The position numbers were made by a program, and so were the translations under genes. The notes beneath the pieces were generated by a model. The model had not been told where the DNA came from. It worked only from the letters and a program-made list of their open reading frames with translations, and searched no databases. A stretch of 10,064 nucleotides of DNA from an uncultured Neisseriaceae bacterium (GTDB lineage Bacteria > Pseudomonadota > Gammaproteobacteria > Burkholderiales > UBA11063): positions 1 to 10,064 of the forward strand of contig CALFYC010000225.1 in assembly GCA_937952895.1 (NCBI GenBank), given 5' to 3'. Shown piece after piece: positions 1 through 6,958 of the stretch; the first letter of the stretch is position 1; the number at the start of each line of letters is the position of its first letter.

Positions 1-1
1 A

Positions 2-1150
2 AATGTTGGTTGTCAAAGTAATGCAAAAAGACCACCAAGCCAGCCAGCAGCCATTATTCGGCAACTTCAATTCTCTAAAGCTGGACAAATATATAGAACA
101 AGTCTAATAGAATCATTTGATAAACCGATTTTAAGTGCTACTATTAGTGAATCATCAGCTGCAGGCGGAAATGTTTTACATGTTCTTTTAGGGTGTGAGA
201 GTAACAGCATCGTTGATTATCCTTTGACACCGCAAATGGATATAGCTCATAAAATTACAAGAAACATTATTAACAATGATGGATTCTCTCCACAATATAT
301 TACCTATGATGATTTTGAAAATCAAAGACTTCTATTTATTACAGGGTTTGTTTATTCAGGGAATAAAAATGGCAGATTAAAAGTATTTAATGGCAATAAC
401 CCCAATAAGAACTACCGAGAAATGGCAGCACTAGATTTCTCTTTAAATGATAATTATTATAAGACAACCATACCATTGATTCCTTTGACACTTTCGAAAT
501 ACCCAGAAAATTATCCAAGGGGATATATATTAGAAGATACGCAAGGATATCCGTCAATCGATCAAATTAGATTTGAATTGACAGAATCAAAAGGATTGCA
601 GATTTATCAGGTTCCAATTTTATTAGGGCCATATTCGCCAATAAGTTTAACCACCGCATTATACCCAAATGGGAATTCTTTTGTTTACATGATAGATCAG
701 AATTCATTTGAACTTCTTCCAATGAAGGAAAGTATTAATGGCGGAACTATAGAATTTCCGCAAGAGTTGGAAAATAAATTATTTACTCTAGCATCAGATG
801 GTAAATATTTATACATGGGGACAAATATTGCAGAAAGTCCAGGAATAATAAGTGGAAATAGTTTATTCTATTCTACCGTAGATTATGATAACGGCACGTT
901 AATAAAAAAACGACTCCTAGAGTCAGGTATAACAGGTCAAATAAAAAAAATATTTTTTATTGATACTCCTTCAACAAAACTACATCACATTATATATTTA
1001 AGTCATTATGTTAACTCGAATTTTAGTACAATAGATGACAGCATATCTTCACTTGGTATGTATGATAAAAATCATTTACAACCTGAATCTCAGGTATATG
1101 AGATGCCAAGTTATCAAATTGTTGATGCTCTTGTAAGTCCATCTAATTAA
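2..1150 (+). CDS. Hypothetical protein, 5' end missing (possible lipoprotein or secreted protein)
   Basis: I do not recognise this protein. The reading frame is open from base 2 to the TAA at 1148-1150, giving 382 residues with no stop, so the gene almost certainly begins left of the window. The first in-frame start-type codon is a TTG at 224, but 74 open codons precede it and I see no good ribosome binding site before it, so I do not take it as the start. The visible N-terminus reads NVGCQSN; a Cys after Gly and before Gln-Ser-Asn resembles a lipoprotein processing site, but the hydrophobic stretch that would prove it is off the edge and Asn at -3 is atypical. The protein is rich in Asn, Ser and Tyr, has no transmembrane segment, and contains strand-like patches (for example DGKYLYMGT, followed by NSLFYSTVDYDNGTL) that vaguely recall beta-propeller blades. 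That last point is a guess. It converges with the SGNH hydrolase gene across a shared terminator. Confidence 0.7.
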   Translation, partial: NVGCQSNAKRPPSQPAAIIRQLQFSKAGQIYRTSLIESFDKPILSATISESSAAGGNVLHVLLGCESNSIVDYPLTPQMDIAHKITRNIINNDGFSPQYITYDDFENQRLLFITGFVYSGNKNGRLKVFNGNNPNKNYREMAALDFSLNDNYYKTTIPLIPLTLSKYPENYPRGYILEDTQGYPSIDQIRFELTESKGLQIYQVPILLGPYSPISLTTALYPNGNSFVYMIDQNSFELLPMKESINGGTIEFPQELENKLFTLASDGKYLYMGTNIAESPGIISGNSLFYSTVDYDNGTLIKKRLLESGITGQIKKIFFIDTPSTKLHHIIYLSHYVNSNFSTIDDSISSLGMYDKNHLQPESQVYEMPSYQIVDALVSPSN

Positions 1151-1153
1151 AAG

Positions 1154-1192
1154 AGTTAGCCTACTTAATACTTTTATTTAAGTAGGCTAACT
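1154..1192. terminator. Bidirectional rho-independent terminator between convergent genes
   Basis: A perfect 15-bp inverted repeat (1154-1168 AGTTAGCCTACTTAA pairs with 1178-1192) encloses a 9-nt loop. It starts 4 nt after the stop codon of the plus-strand gene. On the plus strand it is followed by only a short T run (TTTAT). On the minus strand it is followed by CTTTTAATT, so it can also end the long minus-strand operon, whose last stop codon lies about 90 nt away. It is the only strong hairpin I found in the 130-nt convergent gap; the remaining bases (1193-1280) are AT-rich with nothing else convincing. Confidence 0.85.
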
Positions 1193-1280
1193 TTATAAGG
1201 TAATATAATTGCAGATAATAGATATAATCGTAAAATCAAATAAAAATGATTATAGCATTTTAAATGAAATTAAGTATCTA

Positions 1281-1940
1281 TTAACCTAATATTTGTTTAA
1301 CTACTTTAAACATTGCTTGACCAAGTTTAATTTGATTTTCCTTATCATAATGGATACCATCAATATTTGAGTACTCACTGTATAAATTAGCATCAAGAAA
1401 ATGACAGTTTTCTATTTTACAAATTTCACTATAGTATTTAGCAAATTCTTTTGATTTAGCAGTTGAACCGACAAAATCAGATTTAAAATCTCCAACATTT
1501 TCATTTGCAACAGAAGGTGCCATTATTAAAATTTCTGGAACCTTATTATTCGTTCCAATATTTAATGATTTGATTAGCCAAATTAGTTGACGAATACCAC
1601 GAGCTATTTCTGAAGCATTTAGATTAAACCTAGACTTTAACTCATTTGTTCCAAGCATAATAGCAACTAAATCAAGTGGTGAGTGAGATAATAAGCATGG
1701 CAATAAATAGGTTTTACCATTAACCAGAAATGGTAAAAATGGATCATCTAATACTGCCGTTCTACCATTTAAACCTTCTTCAATAACCTCATATTCTGCA
1801 CCTAATAAATTAGCCATGACGCCAGCCCATCTATGTTCACGTGGATACCTAGATGCACGAACAGTTATAGGATCAAAACCACCAGGAACAAATCCCCAAG
1901 TATTAGAATCACCAAAAGCTAAAATCTTCTTCATTCTCAT
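1281..1940 (-). CDS. SGNH/GDSL-family hydrolase (arylesterase or acyltransferase-like)
   Basis: The 219-residue protein is a complete SGNH hydrolase. Block I is FGDSNTWG with the nucleophile Ser12. The block II region is EEGLNGRT around Gly56. Block III is MLGTNE with Asn99. Block V is DGIH with Asp194 and His197 completing the catalytic triad. The layout, including RWAG, YEVIEEGL, the DDP segment and LPLDLVxIMLGTN-like spacing, resembles the octameric Mycobacterium smegmatis esterase/acyltransferase Ms-Act as I remember it. Such enzymes hydrolyse or transfer short acyl groups on small esters; the natural substrate cannot be read from sequence. There is no signal peptide, so it is probably cytoplasmic. 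Of two nearby ATGs, I chose the first because AAGGA lies 5 nt before it. It is the last gene of the minus-strand operon, 56 nt after ETF-QO, and ends before the shared terminator. Confidence 0.88.
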   Translation of the reverse strand: MRMKKILAFGDSNTWGFVPGGFDPITVRASRYPREHRWAGVMANLLGAEYEVIEEGLNGRTAVLDDPFLPFLVNGKTYLLPCLLSHSPLDLVAIMLGTNELKSRFNLNASEIARGIRQLIWLIKSLNIGTNNKVPEILIMAPSVANENVGDFKSDFVGSTAKSKEFAKYYSEICKIENCHFLDANLYSEYSNIDGIHYDKENQIKLGQAMFKVVKQILG

Positions 1941-1996
1941 TTACATCCTTATAAATCAAATAACCTTAAATCGTATTCCATAATTGGGCTCGTACA

Positions 1997-3622
1997 TTAC
2001 ATTTGACTATATTGCGGTCCACTTCCCGCTTCAGGTGTTGTCCAATTAATGTTTTGCATAGGATCTTTGATATCACAAGCTTTACAATGCACACAGTTTT
2101 GTGAATTAATGTGCAATTTACTCTCCCCACTTGATGAATGAATTATTTCATAGACCCCTGCAGGACAATACTTACCTTCTGGGAAATCATATTCTAATAA
2201 ATTAATTTTTATCGGAATCTCTAGATTAGATAACTTTAAATGACAAGGCTGATTATCATCATGATTTATATTAGCCAAATATACGGAAGACATTTTATCA
2301 AATGTTATCTTTCCATCATACTTTGGATATATAATTGTGCTAAATTTAGATTTATGCTGCGTTTTTTCATTGTCTTTATAGAAATTTTTAAATGTCCACA
2401 AAGCTTTGCCTCTAAAAATATAATAATCTATTACTGTATATAAAAGCCACATATAAAGACCAAATTTAAATGCTGGGCGAATATTTCTTACTTTATATAA
2501 ATCTTTATATAACCAACTATTATTAAAATTTTTCTCATAGCTAGAAGCCTCTAGATGATCATGTTTAAATGCATGAATAATCGCGTTAGCAGCAAGCATC
2601 CCCGACTTAATAGAGTTATGCACTCCTTTAATTTTAGCCACATTTAAAAATCCAGCACAATCTCCTACTAAAACACCACCAGGAAACGACAATTTGGGTA
2701 AAGCTTGAATACCGCCCTCAACTACCGTTCTTGCCCCATATTCAAGCCTCTTTCCATTTTCTAATACGGAACTAATCGCTGAATGTTGTTTAAATTTTTG
2801 AAATTCATCATATGGGCTTAAATATGGATTAGCATAATCAAGTGAACAAACTAATCCAACCGATACCAAATTATCCGCAAAATGATAAATAAACCCACCA
2901 CCATAGGCATTACTTTGTAATGGATATCCTACGTAATGTTGCACATAGCCCTTTTTATGTCGCTCACTATCAATTTGCCAAACCTCTTTAATTCCTAGCC
3001 CATACGTTTGCTGGCTTTTGCCCACATCTAGATTAAAATATTTGATAACTTCTTTACTAACAGAACCTCTACAGCCTTCAGCTAAAACAACTTGTTTAGC
3101 TCTAATTTCAATTCCCATTTGATAATTATCACTACATGATCCATCTTTATTGGTTCCAGCATCATTAGTAATAACACCAACCAATTGATTATTTTCAATA
3201 ATTGGCGCAATAACCGGAAACCCAGGATAGAGTTCTACGCCTAAATTTTCTGCAAACTCAGCAAGTTTTACACATAGTTGGCTTAAACTAATTATATAGT
3301 TATCTTCATTATTCCAAGCTTTTGGGATTGGTAAATTAAGTGATGAACTCTCTGTCATAAAAACTAAATTCTCATTAGTAACTTTAGTAATAAGTGGAAA
3401 ATTTAATTCTTGCCAATTAGGAATTAATTCATTAAGGCTGATGGGATCCATTACACAACCAGAAATGATGTTACCCCCAATACTACTACCCTTTTCTAGA
3501 ACCGCAATAGATAAATCAAGGGATTGTAGTTGACATAATTGTTTTAACTTTATCGCAGTTGCAAGCCCAGCCGGACCACCACCAACAATAACCACATCAT
3601 AATTTATAACCTCACGTTGCAT
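1997..3622 (-). CDS. Electron transfer flavoprotein-ubiquinone oxidoreductase (ETF-QO)
   Basis: ETF-QO is a membrane-associated flavo-iron-sulfur enzyme that passes electrons from reduced ETF to ubiquinone, linking acyl-CoA and other dehydrogenases to the respiratory chain. The 541 residues match the usual bacterial length. The N-terminal FAD-binding motif GGGPAG is at 14-19, and the second flavin motif GDCAGFLNVAKIKG begins at 320. The segment LYKVRNIRPAF (about 374-385), followed by an aromatic hydrophobic stretch, is the family's quinone/membrane region. The C-terminal ferredoxin-like domain keeps all four cysteines for the [4Fe-4S] cluster: Cys486, Cys510, Cys513 and Cys516, the last three in CVHCKAC. 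The ATG overlaps the stop of the upstream phosphodiesterase gene by one base (TAATG). GAGGAAC at 3627-3633 is its ribosome binding site, so translation is probably coupled. The partner genes etfA and etfB are not in the window. Confidence 0.95.
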   Translation of the reverse strand: MQREVINYDVVIVGGGPAGLATAIKLKQLCQLQSLDLSIAVLEKGSSIGGNIISGCVMDPISLNELIPNWQELNFPLITKVTNENLVFMTESSSLNLPIPKAWNNEDNYIISLSQLCVKLAEFAENLGVELYPGFPVIAPIIENNQLVGVITNDAGTNKDGSCSDNYQMGIEIRAKQVVLAEGCRGSVSKEVIKYFNLDVGKSQQTYGLGIKEVWQIDSERHKKGYVQHYVGYPLQSNAYGGGFIYHFADNLVSVGLVCSLDYANPYLSPYDEFQKFKQHSAISSVLENGKRLEYGARTVVEGGIQALPKLSFPGGVLVGDCAGFLNVAKIKGVHNSIKSGMLAANAIIHAFKHDHLEASSYEKNFNNSWLYKDLYKVRNIRPAFKFGLYMWLLYTVIDYYIFRGKALWTFKNFYKDNEKTQHKSKFSTIIYPKYDGKITFDKMSSVYLANINHDDNQPCHLKLSNLEIPIKINLLEYDFPEGKYCPAGVYEIIHSSSGESKLHINSQNCVHCKACDIKDPMQNINWTTPEAGSGPQYSQM

Positions 3623-4614
3623 TAAAGTTCCTCATTAAATCTTCTAGGGGATGTCTGCCCCATTTCCACTAATAATTTATTTAATTCTACTGGATTATCT
3701 GTAATAATACCATCAACCCCTAGATTAATTATATACCTCATTAATTTAGCATTAAAAACAAAACCAGAATGCTCAGGATATCCCCATACATATACTTTTA
3801 ACCCAAGTTGGTGAGCTAGCTTAATTTCAGATTCTTTTAACTCATTATCTTCAGGTTCAAACGAGTAGGCACCCAACTGTTTAATAATTGGCAAAAAATC
3901 ACCAGGAACATTAATTGGATGATTCTGAGCTAATTCAAATATTCGCGTATGTTGAAACCATTTTTGCCAATTATCTAGCAAATCATAAATAAACAAATAT
4001 GCCGTTTTTATTTTAGGATCTAATTCATTAAGCGCAATCAGAATTCGCCAGTCAAATGCTTGAATTTTAACCCTCTCAATTAAATCATTCTGAAGAATAA
4101 ATTGATATATTATGTTGGCTAACTCCTGAGGTGAGTAGCTCCACGATATATGATCTAAATTATTTTTAATTTCAATTTGAAATTTGACCGATTTATTTGT
4201 AGCTCTATCAACATAATCAACAATTTCTTGTAAGCTATTAATTAATGTTTTAGGTATTATTTCTTGTTTTGGAAAAAATTGAGCATAGTTACTATGTGGA
4301 TTAAGCCTGATTTGATATTTTTTAAGTTCCGTAAAAGATAAATTCTTAATAAGTAATTTATCAATTGAATCGCCAACTAAACTCTCAAGAAAATCATTAA
4401 AATCATTGGCTAAATAAAGATCATCTTCATCACATAAGATTTCCGGATTGATAACTAAGTTATGATAAGCAACTAAAACACGATCACTGGTTACTACTAC
4501 ATCAACATCTACCCAATCAACCCCAATAGCTAGACCTTTTGCCATTCCCGCAACAGTATTTTCTGGAGCAAAAGCTCTTGCTCCACGGTGTCCAATCACT
4601 TCTATTTTACGCAT
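3622..4614 (-). CDS. Glycerophosphodiester phosphodiesterase family protein
   Basis: Members of this TIM-barrel family cleave glycerophosphodiesters, made by phospholipid deacylation, to sn-glycerol-3-phosphate and an alcohol. The 330-residue protein shows the family signature HRGARAFAPENT (His9, Arg10, Glu18, Asn19) at the N-terminus, a VDVDVVVTSD strand (Asp36, Asp38), His51, and the family's closing segment KVYVW then GVDGIITDNP (about 273-308). Two positions look altered. The metal-binding pair usually Glu-x-Asp is Asp36-x-Asp38, and the usual His-Asp is His51-Asn52. The general-acid/base histidines are kept, so activity is likely but substrate or metal preference may differ. No signal peptide is present, suggesting a cytoplasmic, UgpQ-like location rather than periplasmic GlpQ. 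It starts 32 nt after aceF with only a weak ribosome binding site, which suggests coupling to upstream translation, and its stop overlaps the ETF-QO start. Confidence 0.88.
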   Translation of the reverse strand: MRKIEVIGHRGARAFAPENTVAGMAKGLAIGVDWVDVDVVVTSDRVLVAYHNLVINPEILCDEDDLYLANDFNDFLESLVGDSIDKLLIKNLSFTELKKYQIRLNPHSNYAQFFPKQEIIPKTLINSLQEIVDYVDRATNKSVKFQIEIKNNLDHISWSYSPQELANIIYQFILQNDLIERVKIQAFDWRILIALNELDPKIKTAYLFIYDLLDNWQKWFQHTRIFELAQNHPINVPGDFLPIIKQLGAYSFEPEDNELKESEIKLAHQLGLKVYVWGYPEHSGFVFNAKLMRYIINLGVDGIITDNPVELNKLLVEMGQTSPRRFNEEL

Positions 4615-4646
4615 AATCTACCGTAAATAGCTTTAAAACCACATTA

Positions 4647-5939
4647 TTACAATGCTAAACGTCTTATATCAGATAACACTTGAGCCAAATAGCTTGTAAA
4701 TTTTGCTGCTAAAGCTCCATCAATAATTCTATGATCGTAAGATAATGATATAGGCATCAATAATTTAGGTGTAAATTGTGATCCATCCCAAATAGGTTTA
4801 ATACTTGATTTAGACACACCTAAAATCGCAACCTCTGGTGCATTGATAATTGGAGTAAATGCTGTTCCGCCAATACCGCCTAAGCTTGAAATAGTAAATG
4901 TTCCACCTTGCATATCAGTTGGTTTTAATTTTCCATCACGTGCAAGTTTTGCTAATTCTGAAGTCTCTTTGGCAATTGCTACAATACCCTTTTGATCTGC
5001 ATCTTTTAGTACTGGCACAACTAAACCATTTGGTGTATCTGCTGCAAAACCAATATTATAGTATTTTTTATAAACTAAATTATCGCCATCTAAAGATGCA
5101 TTGAATTCAGGGAATTTTTTGAGTGCAAAAACTGCAGCTTTAATTAAGAATGATAATGGTGTAATTTTAATTTCTTGCTTCTTATACTCTTCATTTAAAG
5201 TTTTTCTAAATTCCTCTAATTGAGTAATGTCCGCTTCATCAAATTGAGTAACATGAGGAATCATTGCCCAATTACGTGCTAAATTTGCACCTGAAATTTT
5301 TTTAATTCTAGATAATTCTTTTATTTCAATTTCACCAAATTTGGCAAAATCAATTTGAGGCCATGGTAGTAAATTAAGTCCAGAAACATTACCATGAGAT
5401 GAATTAGTCATAATACTTTTAACAAAAGATTTTAAATCATCTTCAGTAATTCGTCCCTTATCTCCAGAACCAAAAACTTTGGTTAAATCAACTCCTAGTT
5501 CTCGTGCCAACTTTCTGATTGAAGGTGAAGCAAATGCCTGATTAAAACCTTGTTCATTAAATGAATTGGTTACTGGTTTAGCCTCTTCAGATTTTATCAC
5601 ATCCTCAACTTTAGGCTTTTCTTCTACAATTTTTACATCTGTTTTTACTTCTTCTTTAGGTTTCGATGGTAACTCTTCTTTAACTATTTTTTGGCTAGCG
5701 ATGGTTTCAATCTTAACAATTACATCACCTTCACTAACTTTCCCACCAACTTTGACAATTACTTCCTTAATAACTCCAGCCTGTTCTGCCGGAACTTCCA
5801 TAGTAGCCTTGTCAGTTTCTAACATAATTAAATTATCATCTTTATTAATGCTATCGCCTACTTTTACATATACTTCAGCAACTCCAGCACCTTCTACGCC
5901 ACCAATATCCGGGACTTTTAATTCAACCAAATTTGACAT
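4647..5939 (-). CDS. aceF: Pyruvate dehydrogenase E2, dihydrolipoamide acetyltransferase
   Basis: E2 forms the core of the pyruvate dehydrogenase complex and transfers the acetyl group from its lipoyl arm to CoA. From the ATG at 5939 it is 430 residues. One lipoyl domain (about 3-80) carries the lipoylated Lys44 in ETDKATME. A flexible Lys/Glu/Pro/Val-rich linker (about 82-130) follows. The peripheral-subunit-binding domain (about 136-175) contains ASPSIRKLARELGVDL and GSGDKGRITEDD. The catalytic domain (about 205-430) ends with SYDHRIIDG, where His403 and Asp407 are the active-site pair. E. coli AceF has three lipoyl domains, so this is a short form with one. Pyruvate rather than 2-oxoglutarate specificity is inferred from aceE upstream. 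An in-frame TTG at 5942 could add one residue; the ATG is preferred. The gene follows the ferritin-like gene by 46 nt. No lpd (E3) gene is present in the window. Confidence 0.95.
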   Translation of the reverse strand: MSNLVELKVPDIGGVEGAGVAEVYVKVGDSINKDDNLIMLETDKATMEVPAEQAGVIKEVIVKVGGKVSEGDVIVKIETIASQKIVKEELPSKPKEEVKTDVKIVEEKPKVEDVIKSEEAKPVTNSFNEQGFNQAFASPSIRKLARELGVDLTKVFGSGDKGRITEDDLKSFVKSIMTNSSHGNVSGLNLLPWPQIDFAKFGEIEIKELSRIKKISGANLARNWAMIPHVTQFDEADITQLEEFRKTLNEEYKKQEIKITPLSFLIKAAVFALKKFPEFNASLDGDNLVYKKYYNIGFAADTPNGLVVPVLKDADQKGIVAIAKETSELAKLARDGKLKPTDMQGGTFTISSLGGIGGTAFTPIINAPEVAILGVSKSSIKPIWDGSQFTPKLLMPISLSYDHRIIDGALAAKFTSYLAQVLSDIRRLAL

Positions 5940-5947
5940 CAATCAGA

Positions 5948-5953
5948 CTTTCC
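5948..5953 (-). promoter_or_regulatory. Ribosome binding site deciding the aceF start
   Basis: The minus strand reads GGAAAG here. It lies 8 nt before the ATG at 5939 and 5 nt before an in-frame TTG at 5942. Both spacings are workable, but ATG is the stronger codon, so I place the aceF start at 5939. Confidence 0.5.
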
Positions 5954-5985
5954 ACAAAATACAAAAAAGCTCAAAGTATAATGGT

Positions 5986-6840
5986 TTAAACTGCAGTAGC
6001 AATTGACCCCATAAGTTGTTTACGGAAACGATTTAAATCTTGCACTGACTCTAAGACTTCACCACAAACATTAGATAAGTTATTTAAAATCGTACGGATA
6101 ACTCTACGTTCACATTCAAGACCAAAATTAATCTGCTTATCTAACCATTTTTCCAACCACGTTGGATCTGGCAGCTTACTTTGCACCGTATCATTCGGGA
6201 ACATCCCTTTATTTACATGAATATTAGTTGGATGCATAGGTTTTCCAGTTCTTGCACTAGAAGCCATTAGTAAACCCATTTTAGTAAACGCCAATTTTGC
6301 TTTATCACCAAAATTAGATACCGCCTTGTGCATATATTTTAGATATGCACTACCGTGCCTTGCTTCATCACTTGAAAGTGTTTTATAAATTTGGCAAATA
6401 ACTGGCTCAGTATGCCATTGTGCAGCACTTTTATACCACTGAGTTAAACGCATTTCACCACAAAAATGTAGCATTAATGTTTCTAATGCTGGTGCTGAAT
6501 CAAATTCAAATCTCACAGCTGACAATTCATCTTCTGTTGGTAATAGATGTGGTCTAAACCTACGTAAGTATTCCATTAAGACTAATGAGTGTTTTTGCTC
6601 TTCATAAAACCAGACTGACATAAATGCTGAAAAATCTGTATCCTCACGATTATCACGTAAAAACATCTCTGTTGCAGGTAATGCTGACCATTCTGTAATT
6701 GCATTCATCTTAATTGTATAAGCCTGCTCTTCACTCAATCGACTATCATCAAAGCTATCCCAATTAATATCAGTTGCCATATTCCAGCGAGCTTTTTCTA
6801 AAGTTGCAAATAATTGCGGATATAACATTTTCTTTTCCAT
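5986..6840 (-). CDS. Ferritin-like di-iron protein encoded between aceE and aceF
   Basis: The 284-residue, mostly helical protein carries a complete ferritin-like di-iron ligand set: Glu50 (ITEWSALP), Glu81-x-x-His84 (EEQKH), Glu129 (FCGEMRL) and Glu159-x-x-His162 (DEARH). The E, ExxH, E, ExxH order is that of the ferritin-like oxidase/oxygenase superfamily, which includes acyl-ACP desaturases and other di-iron oxygenases, rather than iron-storage ferritin, which is much shorter. I recall similar uncharacterised 'ferritin' proteins in betaproteobacteria, but the substrate is unknown. No signal peptide or membrane helix is visible, so it is probably cytoplasmic. It sits 118 nt after aceE and 46 nt before aceF on the same strand, implying co-expression with the pyruvate dehydrogenase complex. 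The start is uncertain: the ATG at 6840 has a weak AGG 9 nt upstream, while Met5 (ATG at 6828) has GGAAAAG just before it. The leader contains alternative hairpins. Confidence 0.85.
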   Translation of the reverse strand: MEKKMLYPQLFATLEKARWNMATDINWDSFDDSRLSEEQAYTIKMNAITEWSALPATEMFLRDNREDTDFSAFMSVWFYEEQKHSLVLMEYLRRFRPHLLPTEDELSAVRFEFDSAPALETLMLHFCGEMRLTQWYKSAAQWHTEPVICQIYKTLSSDEARHGSAYLKYMHKAVSNFGDKAKLAFTKMGLLMASSARTGKPMHPTNIHVNKGMFPNDTVQSKLPDPTWLEKWLDKQINFGLECERRVIRTILNNLSNVCGEVLESVQDLNRFRKQLMGSIATAV

Positions 6841-6871
6841 ATTAAAAAACCTAACCCTTTCATTCTTAAAT

Positions 6872-6917
6872 CACAAATTAAATTTGTGTTATCTCAAAGC
6901 ACTAATTTTAACACAAA
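6872..6917 (-). promoter_or_regulatory. Mutually exclusive hairpin arms in the leader of the ferritin-like gene
   Basis: Three related arms lie in the 118-nt gap after aceE. In minus-strand order, arm A (6909-6917, TTTGTGTTA) can pair perfectly over 9 bp with arm B (6883-6891, TAACACAAA) across a 17-nt loop. Arm B extended by one base (6882-6888) can instead pair over 7 bp with arm C (6872-6878, ATTTGTG) across a 3-nt loop. The two pairings share arm B and exclude each other, as in attenuators. No T tract follows either hairpin, so this is not a plain terminator. An extended -10-like TGTTAAAAT (minus strand, 6905-6913) overlaps arm A and could be an internal promoter, but it has no recognisable -35. 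A regulatory role is inference; all arms are AT-rich and could arise by chance. Confidence 0.35.
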
Positions 6918-6958
6918 ACCATTTAAAGCACCGATATTTGATTACGCAAACAAAACCT

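Noticed and set aside
224..1150. Start of the leftmost gene at the TTG at 224
   Set aside because: The same frame is open for 74 codons before it back to the window edge and no ribosome binding site precedes the TTG, so it is more likely an internal leucine.
1223..1254. TATAATC / GATTATA inverted repeat in the convergent gap
   Set aside because: Only 7 bp, fully AT-rich apart from one pair, with an 18-nt loop; expected by chance and weaker than the adjacent 15-bp terminator.
2240..2443. 67-codon open frame on the plus strand, hydrophobic
   Set aside because: It is antisense to the conserved ETF-QO gene; similar short frames occur antisense to aceF (4898-5104) and aceE (7260-7484), none with domain support.
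5566..6006. 146-codon open frame on the plus strand
   Set aside because: It is antisense to the lipoyl and linker region of aceF; its Ser/Thr/Ile-rich composition is what the complement of Lys/Glu/Val-rich codons gives, and it has no recognisable domain.
4647..6840. Interpretation of the ferritin-like gene as an iron-storage ferritin
   Set aside because: At 284 residues it is far longer than ferritin or bacterioferritin, and the residues around its di-iron ligands fit an oxygenase-like protein better.
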